Source of the DNA: Cardinalis cardinalis
Taxonomy: Eukaryota > Chordata > Aves > Passeriformes > Cardinalidae
Assembly (NCBI GenBank): GCA_014549065.1
Contig: JACDOX010000109.1
Coordinates: 1,399,290 to 1,463,289, forward strand
Direction: 5' to 3'
DNA length: 64,000 nucleotides
Shown: one piece after another, positions 34,641 through 45,095 of the stretch
How the letters are laid out: every line of letters starts with the position of its first letter
Numbering within the stretch: position 1 is the first letter of the stretch
Made by a program: the position numbers and the translations under genes
The notes under the pieces: model-generated
The model's input: only the letters and a program-made list of their open reading frames with translations
Databases searched by the model: none
What the model was told of the DNA's origin: nothing

Positions 34641-35684
34641 TAAAAACCTGCAGCCAGAGTAACAGTACATTTATCACNGGCAGGTTTAAACCCTACAGGA
34701 GAGCTGCCCTCAGCACAGGGGTTAGGGAGTGCTGGGGGTGCNTTTTCTTGTAAAAAAGCTTTTTTGTGCATATACCTGTGCAGACAGACACACGGCTATC
34801 TGGATCTCCAAGGNCAGCCTAGGATGGGAAGAAGGAAGTTGCCTCTGGAGAGGAAACCCAGGGAATGGCATTTTTGGAGGCCAGAGTTAGAGGTTTCCAG
34901 GTTAGGCTGGTTTCATGCTACCTTCAGTAGCAGGGTTTGCATTTTGTCAGGATGGGGTTTGTTGTGCAGTGTTTAAACTGCAAAACCACCCACCTTCCTG
35001 GCCTGAGATTTCCCTGGGACACCAAGACACAGCACCCCTGAAAACAAAACCACTTTGGTCCCCATCCTTAAGAGCAGGCTCTGCCTGTTCTCTGCTGAGA
35101 GCTCCCCTCGGCCGAGAGGCCCAGGGCTATCACAGGGCCCCAGTGGGGTTTGGCTCTCCACGACACTGGCAGGCGCTGGTCTAATGGGAACATTCCCACA
35201 GAGATTTTACACACATTTGGGTGACAACACCCCTTTGGTTGGTCTCACTTCCAGGCAATGCCTGACTTGACTCAGACTGGACACAGTTGGTTTAAGGATC
35301 TTTGTTTTCAAAAGGACAGCTCTGCCTCAGGATGAAGCACAAGTGCCCCTTGCCCCATTCCACAGCTGAAATGTGCTATTTCAGACTGAAACCACAAAAT
35401 GCAATGAAATTAGTGACCCTACTGGAGTTTAAACTCTTCTGTGTATTTCCACAGTCAATAATCTTAATATATTGCACCCACATGTGTGCACAGAAGTATA
35501 TATGTAATATATATATGNGTAATAAATACATAAAAAACCATTATAATATTATTGTCACCTAAGCAGCATGNTTGCAATGCCAGTCCCTTGCACATCAGAG
35601 CAGGTTGTTCTGCTGCTCNCACCTCCTCCCTGCATCTCTTCTAAGACTGTTGCAAACTGAGGTTTTTTTAAAAAACCCTAAAGC
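34641..35684. other. Unique non-coding interval with AT microsatellite
   Basis: No gene is seen. An interrupted TATATGTAATATATATATG run lies at about 35496-35555. Confidence 0.6.
35496..35555. repeat. AT-rich microsatellite-like tract
   Basis: Imperfect TA repeats with GT interruptions, then TAATAAATACATAAAAAACC and TTATAATATTATTG. Confidence 0.75.
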
Positions 35685-35800
35685 ACCAGAATTGCAGCAG
35701 CTTAATTACATCAGCTAACTTTTGTCCTGTCACCTAATTTAACAGTCTCCCCTTTGTTAGCAGCATGCAGGTTGTGCTCAGGAGTAATTCAGCTCAAACA
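35685..35800. promoter_or_regulatory. Candidate regulatory island (weak)
   Basis: GCAGCTTAATTACATCAGC, CACCTAATTTAACAG and GAGTAATTCAGC occur within about 110 bases. The evidence is motif clustering only. Confidence 0.27.
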
Positions 35801-36464
35801 TAAGAGGCCAAATGACTTCTCAGGTTTGTCAGGCTTCTGACAGGGGCTGATTTCTCCCAGCAAACCTGCTCCAAAGCCTCTTGTGGATAATGCCACTGGC
35901 ATAAAACACTGCCTTGGAAATTGGCTCCCACTCAGCCCTGCCAGAGGGAGACCAGGACAGGCTACAAGCCTCCCTCCTGGTCATGAGGGCTTGGTGAGGA
36001 ACATCACCCTCCTGCTGCCTGTAGGGAGCTGGGAATGTCCCTTACAGCTCCTGGATAACTAAATCCAACTTTATGTTGGGATAAGATGCTTTTCAGTACT
36101 TTATGCAAAGTGTCCATCTCCCATCTGAGACCTCTATTTTCATTTTTTAATCAATTGCCCAAATCTCACTAGTGCCTGTTTTTTCAGGAGATCTGGAAGG
36201 AGGTATGTGGCAGGAATGACAGATCCCCAGGAGCAGAATAACGAGGCCATTCCATGGAGGATGGAGAGCACCCAGAATGCTCTGCCCTCTCCAAGAAGAG
36301 CCATTCCAAGGAGCCAGTCCAAAGTACTCTCATATTAACCTGCCTCTGAAGTTTAGGTAAACTTCCTGATCACTTAGACTTTCAATTTATTTTTAGGGAA
36401 CTATTTCCAGTAAGTGGTTCAAGATGGATTACAGTTTAACTGGAAGCTTGGGAATAAAAAGATA
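35801..36464. other. Unique non-coding sequence
   Basis: No gene, repeat or motif cluster is recognised. Confidence 0.5.
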
Positions 36465-36535
36465 GTCACAGAAAAGCTGGGTTCAATTCTTGCCTCTGCC
36501 ACAGACTTCCTGTATAAATCTGGACCCTGCTCCGG
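36465..36535 (+). mobile_element. MIR-type (CORE-SINE) fragment
   Basis: AGCTGGGTTCAATTCTTGCC, then TCTGCCACAGACTTCCTGTA, then TAAATCTGGACCCTGCTC follow the MIR head/core transition in forward orientation (CCTGGGTTCGAATCCCGGCTCTGCCACTTACTAGCTGTGTGACCTTGGGC). GGGTTCAATTC is the worn B box. It is an old, diverged copy and only about 70 bases are recognisable. Confidence 0.58.
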
Positions 36536-36549
36536 GGGGGAATTCCCCC
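36536..36549. promoter_or_regulatory. Perfect palindromic NF-kB-type site
   Basis: GGGGGAATTCCCCC is a perfect 14-base palindrome. Its centre GGGGAATTCCCC fits the kappaB consensus GGGRNWYYCC, in the symmetric form favoured by p50- or p52-type homodimers. It directly abuts the MIR-type fragment. Binding is inferred from the motif alone. Confidence 0.45.
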
Positions 36550-37479
36550 ACCTAACTCAAACCATGGAATTTCAATGGCTCTGTTAAAGAGCTCAGGCTT
36601 CCATGAGAGCCACAGCAGTGAGATGGGCTGGGGGATCCAGAGCACAGCCAGGAGAGCTGCGCTCCCCAGCTGGACAGGGAGCACAGGCCCCCAGGAAATN
36701 ACCTCTGCCCTCCTGACGTCCTTGGGCTCAGTTTCTCACCCAGAAATATCTTCTGGATTAGTGACAGGAAGGACGTTGTGCCCAAACTGAGCTCGAGCTC
36801 AGGACAGATGTGGGAAATGCACCAGGCAAGANCAAAGTTTGGATTTAAAATTTTTCATTGCTGCCTGCAATTTATGAAATTTCAGATAGTTTTCAAAAAA
36901 AGTTATAAAATGAATATATTTCAGGTGTATTTTTATACATTTGCTTCCCCCTCAATTCTTTTTCTCTTCCAATCTTATCCCTGGTATATTGAGAAACGCA
37001 GCACCACTTCTGATGACATTGGTGAAAATACTGTCACAAAACCTCAGAGCTTCATGAATAGGCCCCCAAAACTGAACACCATTCCTGTCNGTGTTTTTGA
37101 AATGAAAAAAAGTAGACTGTGTATGCTACTGAGATAAATTCAAATTCTTCTATTCTTGTTCTTCCCCAGACATAAGTTGTAAGGACTTTTTTTGTTCACC
37201 TTTAGTGCAGACTGACTGAGACCACTGCTCCCTACATCTCTGGAATGAAATTATTTGAGAACACTGAAATGCCTAAGAAAGGAGAGCAACACCACAGACC
37301 AGCATCCAATATTGGTAAGGAATTTTAAAACGTGAGGCTTCATGTGTATCAGGTTCAGCTCTTAACAATAAACACGTTGAACATTCCTGGGGCACGTTGT
37401 TTTACTAGGGATTGGTTTTGTTTGGGGTTTGTTTTTTTGTTTTTTTTTTAGGACTGTAAGTAAACTCTCCCTTCACAAA
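36550..37479. other. Unique non-coding interval
   Basis: No gene is seen. A T-rich run interrupted by G lies at 37411-37452. The remainder is AT-leaning sequence with no recognised repeat. Confidence 0.55.
37411..37452. repeat. G/T low-complexity tract
   Basis: Irregular TTTGGGGTTTGTTTTTTTGT followed by T9, simple-sequence DNA. Confidence 0.8.
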
Positions 37480-37745
37480 ACGCCCCATTTGGGATTGATG
37501 CTATATCAGTATCTGAAAATTGTGCTACTGAGCAGCCACTCAGAATCCTGCCGGTGATAAATTAAACCAGAGGAAATGGATCATTTCTACTATCAGGGTC
37601 ACTGTTGTCAGCTCCTAACAGGGCAATTGACTTGTCAAGTTGTCTCTGAAAGCCCGAGCTCAGATTTCATTGCCTTTCACATTTTTTTTCAGAATTGTAT
37701 ACAAGGGGTCTCTGAGCCTGTCTTTCACCGGCACTTGGGGAAATT
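37480..37745. promoter_or_regulatory. Candidate regulatory island
   Basis: CTGCCGGTGATAAATTAAACC, GGCAATTGACTTGTCAAG (inverted TTGAC/GTCAA arms with a 2-base gap, 37627-37638), GCCCGAGCTCAG and TTTCACCGGCAC. Three CpGs are kept in an AT-leaning context. It is non-coding and unlike its neighbours in composition. Confidence 0.33.
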
Positions 37746-39259
37746 CCAGGCACCAATCCTGCTCATAAATTGCAGAGGAACAGTCTCAGCACGAGACTCC
37801 CCTACTGGAGCAGCTCGGTGGAAATATTAAGACAAGAAAGGATCCAATAGGGATGTGCACGGGAACAGATGGGGATTTGCTTGTGTGTCAGTATCAGACA
37901 CGAGCAAGAAGTTAAATGGTGAAAGGTCACTTGGAAAAGCCACAGGACACCTCCAGCAGCACGAGGAGAAGAAAAAGAAAGCTGTGGCATGGAGGCTCAC
38001 TGTATTATTATGAATAACAACCAAATCCACCTGCCAGAGACCCACCAATAACATTTCCTAGTTACATTTTTACAACTTATGTAACAAACTTATAAATAAC
38101 CGTGGTNGTTAGAAACCAAAACAAGACCAGCTCTGTGTAACATTCATTCAGCAGGAAAGAAATCCTCCATTTCAACCAAATTCCAGGCTAAAGAAACAGG
38201 TACAGCAGGAAAAGCATCTTGTTTTAGGATCACAGAGAGTAATGAGAGAAAGCAGAGGCAAAGCCATTCCAAGTGCTTTGCCATAATGTTTGGGTCATGC
38301 TGCTACCCAAATTAGAGTTTCAGTTTTCCAATAATGCTCTGGAGTAATGCAGAAATTCAAGTGATTACTTAAGGGAAATGTCACCATTATACAAAATGCT
38401 CTTGTTTCAAACCCAAAATTGGTCAGTGGTCAACTAAAAAAATTTCTTTTGTTGTTAGGTTTCTTTTGGTGGTGGTAACTCTGCTGCTGCAAATAAATTG
38501 AAAGGGTTCTATTATGATGATTAATATGCTTGGTCTTATTACTGATTAAATAAATAGTTCAACTTGTTTTTTTCTCCCCAGANCTAAGCCACATCAATTT
38601 TTCCATGGAAGACCTCAGTTTCAATGCAAATCGTTCCTGGAGGAAAAATGTTCTGCTGAAAAAGAGTGGCCAACTCTTATAATTATGGTTGAAAACCCAA
38701 ACACACCCAGAGGTACCATAAACCCTTGTTGTCTTTGGGATGTCTGAGTTTCTCTGGCATCCTCACACACAGCCATGGCACCTCGAACAGAGGAGGTGAA
38801 GCAAGAACCTGTGTAGGGGCTTCTCTGCCTGGCCCTGTGGGAATNCCTCTTCCCTCCAGCCCCAAAAGCTGCTTTCCCTCCCACTTCCATGCTCTTTACC
38901 AGCTCACCCCCAGTTTACCCTCTTGTCATTTCCTCTTGCCCTCTTCCCGCCATATCACGTTTCCAGTTCAGAATCTGTAGATCCACAATTGTTTAAAAAG
39001 CAGCTCAAACTTCCAACTTATAAACATCGCTTCCTCTGTCTCCTGAATTTATTTTAATAGCTGATATTTGAGCCCAGGGGATTGTTTTAACTAACACTGT
39101 ATAGTCAGAAGGAATCACTTTCCTCCAGGCTACCTCTGGGTCAACAGCATAAGGCAAGACCCCCTCACATTTCATTACCCAGGGATCAGATCCCCTTTCC
39201 CAATCCATCACTCTGAAGCTCATTCCTCCTATTCCTCTCAGATTTGCCTGCATGATTCA
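37746..39259. other. Unique non-coding interval
   Basis: Short frames only. Translations on both strands are unremarkable, and no repeat is recognised. Confidence 0.55.
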
Positions 39260-39650
39260 TGCGGTGCCAAATCAACAGTATATTTGCTTTTTTCTCAGTT
39301 CATTGTTTTTATTTGCTTACATGTTCCCTGTCATAGTTCAACTCATAAATCAAGGCTGGTTTATTTTTTACAAACCCGTTGAAAGTTGGAGCCAGTTTCC
39401 ACTGTTATGAAAGACTCCCAATTCTACACGTCCTCTAACAGGTGGAAAATGTCTGTGGAGGCTGTTTGGATGGGAACCATTTTCTAACTTAAAGACAAAG
39501 TGGTGTTTATTTATGGCTTAATCTCATTCCAAAACAATGTAACAGTTCCCTGCACCAAATTATCTCCTTGTGATGCTATCCCACTCCATATGGCTTTATT
39601 ATTTAAATAAAAAATGTAATATTGAAACAACTCCTGGCTATTCAACTCGT
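39260..39650. promoter_or_regulatory. Candidate regulatory island (broad)
   Basis: About 390 bases of even, AT-leaning sequence with GGTGTTTATTTATGGCTTAA, CTTTATTATTTAAATAAAA, GGTTTATTTTTTACAAACCCG and CATATG E-box-like words. It has no low-complexity expansion and no open frame above 60 codons. Forkhead- and MEF2-like AT cores are frequent. The support is compositional. Confidence 0.28.
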
Positions 39651-41759
39651 GTAACTGATGACAGCAAAACAATGCTCCTGAGATACTTTAACAGACCATT
39701 TTCCCTCAAGACAAGCACTAAGTGTCTGTCCTAACTAAATTTGGCATTAAANAAGCAAGCAAATACCCCAAACACACTCTCCCCACCAATGCTTTTATTT
39801 AACCTTTACATTTTTAGGCTCAGATCAAGAGCTGTTGATTTACCAGGTTATCAGNGGAACACAAACACCCCTTTCCTGGGGATCCAGACATGGAGAAACA
39901 GAGCCTGCAAAGAGCCCCCTCCAAAGCTGAGTTTTGTGCAGATGCAGGCAGCCCCTGCTGGAACCAGAGCCACCCACCCCACCAGGGCCAGCAGGAGGAA
40001 TTGAGGCTCCAGCCTGCTCAATCCCACCCACCAGTCTGGAGGGCAATTGGCTGCTCTGAGANACAGCTCCACCCCCACCTTGGCAATTTTGGGTGCTATA
40101 GAAGTTCAAGAAATAATTAAGAATAATGGAAACCTTTAATTTCTGTTATGTTTCCTTCAGATTTGAACACACAACCATTTCCCAATATTATTATTACAGT
40201 GAGAATTAATGCTCTATACACCACATTGGTTTTAGACAGAAAAGCCATAATATTATATCTAAAAATGCAAGAAAATATTGTTTAACAATTATGAGCTTTG
40301 CTACCTTGCATTTTATTCAGATGAAGAGTTAACTGATCTTTTTCTTACAAGGTACTTCAGATTTGACACATCAGCATTTTCCAACCACAGCACATTTTGA
40401 AAAAAACTCATCCAACTTGGACAGTCCCTGTGACCTTGTACTTTCTGCTTGCTCCTTTCCAGCTCTGAGATCACTAGGGGTGGATCCAACACCAGGTTTC
40501 CATATGCCAAGTATCCCTTTGTCCCACACACAAGCTGCCATCTCACAGAAAAACCACTTCCAACTCTCNTACTTGGTGGAGTCAGCAACCTGTCCTTCAA
40601 GCCTTTGCAAAAATCCTGAATTAATCTGCTGTAGAGCCATTAGAAATAGCTCCTTCTTCCTAAGCACTGACACTGTTTTTAATCAATATCAGCTGAGTTC
40701 AGATCAGGTGGTTGTGAAGCCATGGTGAGTTTATGCCATTTGATAAAAATTGCAATAAACATCTAAGAAAATTAAGAAAGCAGCTAAGATTTCAGAGACC
40801 TGTTATCCCCCCCAAAAAAGCAGCACACACATTTTGTGGTAAGTTTTCACAGGCTCATCTCCCCAGCTGAAGATGGCATTGCACTAATCCCTGTCACTGG
40901 GATGGGGGAGAGGCAATGTTTGGNGTGGAGAGCAGACTCACTGAGATGGAGATGGGGATATTTAGTGATCAGAACAAACAGCCAGTGGTCCCAGATTCCC
41001 TGCCACAGGCTGATAAATTCCCATCTGGAAGCAAGACCAGGGAGGTGATTTCTGGAAGAGGCTTCATAGTCAAACAACACCTAACAAATTTCTGTAGGCC
41101 AGAAATATGGATTGTCCAGCTAAGTACTTCCTAATGGTTTAAAAATGTATTATTTGCTCCTTCTTTCTTGCCAGAGCAAGAAGGTAACTCTGCCCACAAA
41201 CCTTAATTACAGGAGCTGTAANGGCTGGAAGAAATAAGCCCATTTTCAGGCACACAAACCTTTTCTGTGTGGCTCTGTGTGCCCAAAACTGTTCCAGCTG
41301 TACCTAACAAAGAAGATTACCTGTACCTGAGACTTGTCTGCCTTGTGTCCACAGACAGTCCAGGCTCCTGCAGCACCACTGCTTTAACTGTGCTTTTCAA
41401 CATTCCTGGCACAGCGAGACTTTGAGCTTGGGTTTTACCTCTGGAAGTAACAACATACTGGAGGCAATTAAAAATATTAAAAAAAAAAGGGTGCTTGGCT
41501 TCCATTTGTCCCTTTCAAAACCTCCCCCACTGAAACTAAAATTATATAAATCCAATTAGGAAGGGAACTAAAAAGGTTTAGATTTTTATACACTGCTCTA
41601 AAAGACTGGATTAGCTGCTGCAGCCCCAGTGGCACACGGCAGGACGCCGCTGGTGGACATGGACCCGGCCCGGAGAATTCCTGCTTGCTGCCCTGAAAAC
41701 AATGCACACAGACCCATTAGGATTAATCTCCTCCAGCTCCTGGGCAATTTCTGAATTGT
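39651..41759. other. Unique non-coding interval
   Basis: No gene is supported. The stretch at 40110-40330 is AT-rich, with TAATTAAGAATAATGG and several TATTATTATT runs. The GC-richer part at 39890-40080 carries chance open frames on both strands. A poly-A run lies at about 41479-41488. Confidence 0.55.
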
Positions 41760-42010
41760 CCCTCCATTTTTTAAAAAGTGATTTATGGGTTATAGGCAGA
41801 GAAAAAAGCAGGGGTTTTGCAAATAGCCCCTCCTTTTCATTCCATTCGAGGGCATTAATTGCTCATTGTCTGTAATTAGAAACAAAGTGCATTCCTGCTC
41901 GGATCACAGGCAGACAGCTGCCCTGATGTGACTCCATGTACAACAAACCTCCAGCGTGGGCCTGCAGACTCCTTGCATTAAAGGTTTGTAATACATGGAA
42001 TTATGTCTAA
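41760..42010. promoter_or_regulatory. Candidate enhancer-like island (SOX/homeodomain cluster)
   Basis: Within about 40 bases this holds GCATTAATTGC, the SOX-like CATTGTC (41864-41870), TAATTAG (41873-41879) and AACAAAG (41881-41887, SOX/TCF-like). TTCCATTCGAGG and GCTCGGATCACAGG flank these words. Later GCATTAAAGGTTTGTAATAC continues the AT cores. Spacing of SOX and homeodomain words this tight is common in neural and other developmental enhancers, by general knowledge. Activity here is inference. Confidence 0.4.
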
Positions 42011-44819
42011 AGGGCACCTCTGGGTGAAGAGATCATTCAGGTTGCTGCTTTGAGAAGACTCCTCCACTTGGGAAGTGTGCAGATTATGGCAATGTCCTGA
42101 GATACCATAAGCATTCCCAACATCTTCCCCTTCTAGCTTAAAGTCTTGGGCAGGATTTTGCCTTTCCTACATTGAGGAAGGCCCCAGAAAATTCCCTTAG
42201 AAAGGAAGGGAAGAAAGAAAAATAATGAGACATAAATGGCAGTTTCTAAAACACAGAGTTTTCAATTTCTTCAGGTTTATCTCTGTTTCTAAGCCTGGTA
42301 AATGCAAAAAGGTGAAATGCAACCACATGATTTTATTGGCGTGACAGCCAATTTCCCAGGCTATAACTTGCCTTTAGGAAATGTGGCTGAGAAAGCCAGT
42401 CCATTACCTTCCCTGCTGCTGGAAGCAAGCAGGAGAGCAATGGTTTCCACAGACAGCAGGGAGGGGAATGACTCCCCACTCCACACCTTGCTCCAGTTTT
42501 AAGGAGACTCCCATTGGACTGAACATTTTTTACAGTGGGAAGTATTTATAAAGCCACAGCTAAACCAAACTTCTCCTGTAGTTTCTGAGGAAGTCAAATA
42601 AGAACAATTTGTTTTGAGTAAACCTTTCTGGAGAGAAGTAGGTAAAGAGGAGGCACCTCAATGAGAGTTGATGACAGGAACAGAATCCCTGGAAGGACCC
42701 TGGGCATACTTGGAAAGCCTCCTCATGCAGGGNGAGTCACTCAGGAGTCTGCAAACTGCCTTTGTTTGCCACACAAGTTAAGCTTGAGGATGTTGCCTGA
42801 AGCAGCACAGGAAAAACCCATCTCATTCATTCTGTGAGCAGAACTGGGGGCTTCGAAGCTCTGGTGTGAGCCAGTCTGGAAGAAGGAGGAGGAGCCTGGG
42901 GGGGTGCTGGGACCCGAGGGCAGCAGGTGACAGAAAAACGGAGCCTCTGAAATCCTGACTCTGGGCCAGGCGTGGTGACCCACGGNATGCGCCACAGCCA
43001 CAAGCCCAGGGAACATGAAAGAGTTAACATTCCCAGGGACACTTGTGTTTATTTTAAAGCTCACAGCAGCCCTTTAAATGAAGAAATAAAAACCTTCATC
43101 TCCCACTGCAGATAGACCTAAGCATGAAAGTGTTGTGGGGAAACTCATTATTAAAATACAGACCACACAGTGAAGGCTGAAACAGCTGAGAAGGTATTTT
43201 TGTTTCCAATGCAAAATTCACTGGAGATATTTGTTTCACTTACAGGCACATCACTCTTGTTAGGCACTGTACAGAAAAACAGCAACAGGCAGCCCCTCAA
43301 CCATCCATACCTNCATGAAACATCTTCTGAAAACCAATCCCCCTTNAAAAAAAAACAACAACAAAACCAACAAATTCATTTATGCCCCATATCACATCCT
43401 GATTATTGCAGATTTAAACAGAATATTTTTTGTTTAAAAAGTAAACAAAAACTGGCATGCTGCAAGAAAAGCGATTGCCTCAATAGAGAAGTGCCCATTT
43501 ATGTCATCCCACAATTATTTTGAGCACTATAGTTGAGGTTAGTCCCTCCAAGGCATGTACAAATTGCAAATACACACAAATAATAAAGCTCATACTTCTG
43601 GAAAATGTGAAACCCTTTGTTTTGGAAAGGTTGTTCCTATTATTTGTGGCTTGCAACTGTCATCATTATTCAAGCCCTGTCTTCTTTCATGATTGTTCTG
43701 CAGCTACTGGGTGCTTGAGAACTTCCCCAAAATTAATATACTTCAAAGAACCAGACATTTTGTATATAGCTTAATTACAGCCTATATAATTAAGTTTTAA
43801 AATGATAAAAACTCTTCTGTGCCATAAGTGTACTCAGACTTCTGCTCACAGGCAAGCCACTACATATCACCCGACGGAGCAAAGGGCCAAGAAATTCCAT
43901 TTCATTAATTGTTTCCTCCAAATCCAAAATGTAATTACATATTTTCCAGGGACCTTTGACATTTTCACACTGTGGCTTGGAATCTGATCATACCCTGAAG
44001 TAAACTGCCTGGCTGGTCACAGACTGCACTAAAAAACACTGTTAGAGAGGTAGACTTGGCCTTNTGCAGACTGCAGAGAGGAGGGAGCTGCACAGCTCGG
44101 GGTCAGGTTTTGTTACCAGAGCCTTGCAAGGAATGAGGAAGAGATAATGAGCTGAGCTGTTGCATCAAGCACTCACTTTCAGAGGCTCAGAAAAGGCTCT
44201 GGGACAGAGGAGAGCTTGTCTTTGCCACAGCCAGGGCTGGTTCACGCAGAAGCTAGAAGGGGTTTTTGAGCTTTGCCTTTCCCTGAGTTTTGGCCCTGCT
44301 GTGGTTTTGGACTCTCTGTTTGAGCACCAAACCCAGCTCAGGTGAGCAGCCAAGTCTGATCCACATGGATGCAATGCTCCAACACTGATGCCTCCAGGAA
44401 ACATCCCAGCAGGGAAGTGCTGCCAGGAGCTGGCCCAGGAAGCAGGGCTGCCGTCCCCATTCTGAGGATCTACCAGCCCCATCAGAAGGTGCAGTGATTT
44501 TATTAATGAATAATCTCCTACTAATGAATAAACCATGAGTGAACTCACTGGCTGAGAACCCCCTGAGTCCCCTCAGTGGGCCTGGCTCTCTGTTAGTGTC
44601 AGGTGAGTGTGCTCTGTACACACACACNTTAGCAAATAGTTGGTTCATCTACTTTCATTTAGAGCACATTAGACCTCAGTGCAATCAGCCCTAAACTTCT
44701 GCAAATGCTAAATTCACATTAAAATTCCATTTTTAACATAACACCACATGGGGTTTTTTAATCTCAAAATGCTTTTCTTGTGTTTCTTTGGATGCCTCAG
44801 CTCCTAGACAAAACATATT
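42011..44819. other. Unique non-coding interval
   Basis: No gene is seen. The A/C tract at 43345-43375 and a short CA run at about 44621-44628 are low complexity. The open frames (up to 131 codons) overlap on opposite strands and resemble nothing known. Confidence 0.55.
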
Positions 44820-45095
44820 TCTTCAAAACGTTGCTCTGTTTCCCCTCAGTTTCACGTACCCGAGAACAGCACCTTATTAGAAACAAAATCGATGGGTCTC
44901 CATGAATCATTACGTGGAGTTTGGAAAGGAAAAAAGAAATTTGGCAAGCCTTTAGTCAGTAATATGTGCTTCTAAAACCTACTCTTTGAAAGGGCCAAGT
45001 TATTACATTGTGAAAAGCAGTTACTCAGCACGTGCTGTAACTTTTCATAGGGATTTTTAGGCCAAATTTAAAGAGTGCTAATGATTTTGAATGCC
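44820..45095. promoter_or_regulatory. Candidate regulatory island
   Basis: TTTCACGTACCCGAGAACAG, AAAATCGATGGGTC, ATGAATCATTACGTGGAG (TTACGTGG at 44910-44917), AGTCAGTAATATGTGC, CTCAGCACGTGCTGTAAC (CACGTG E-box) and GAGTGCTAATGATTTTG. Six or so CpGs are retained in AT-leaning sequence. It is non-coding. Confidence 0.37.

Noticed and set aside
42500..42540. CTCCCATTGGACTGAA word, like the amniote repeat at 12880 and 32230
   Set aside because: Only about 15 bases match, with no supporting flanking words.
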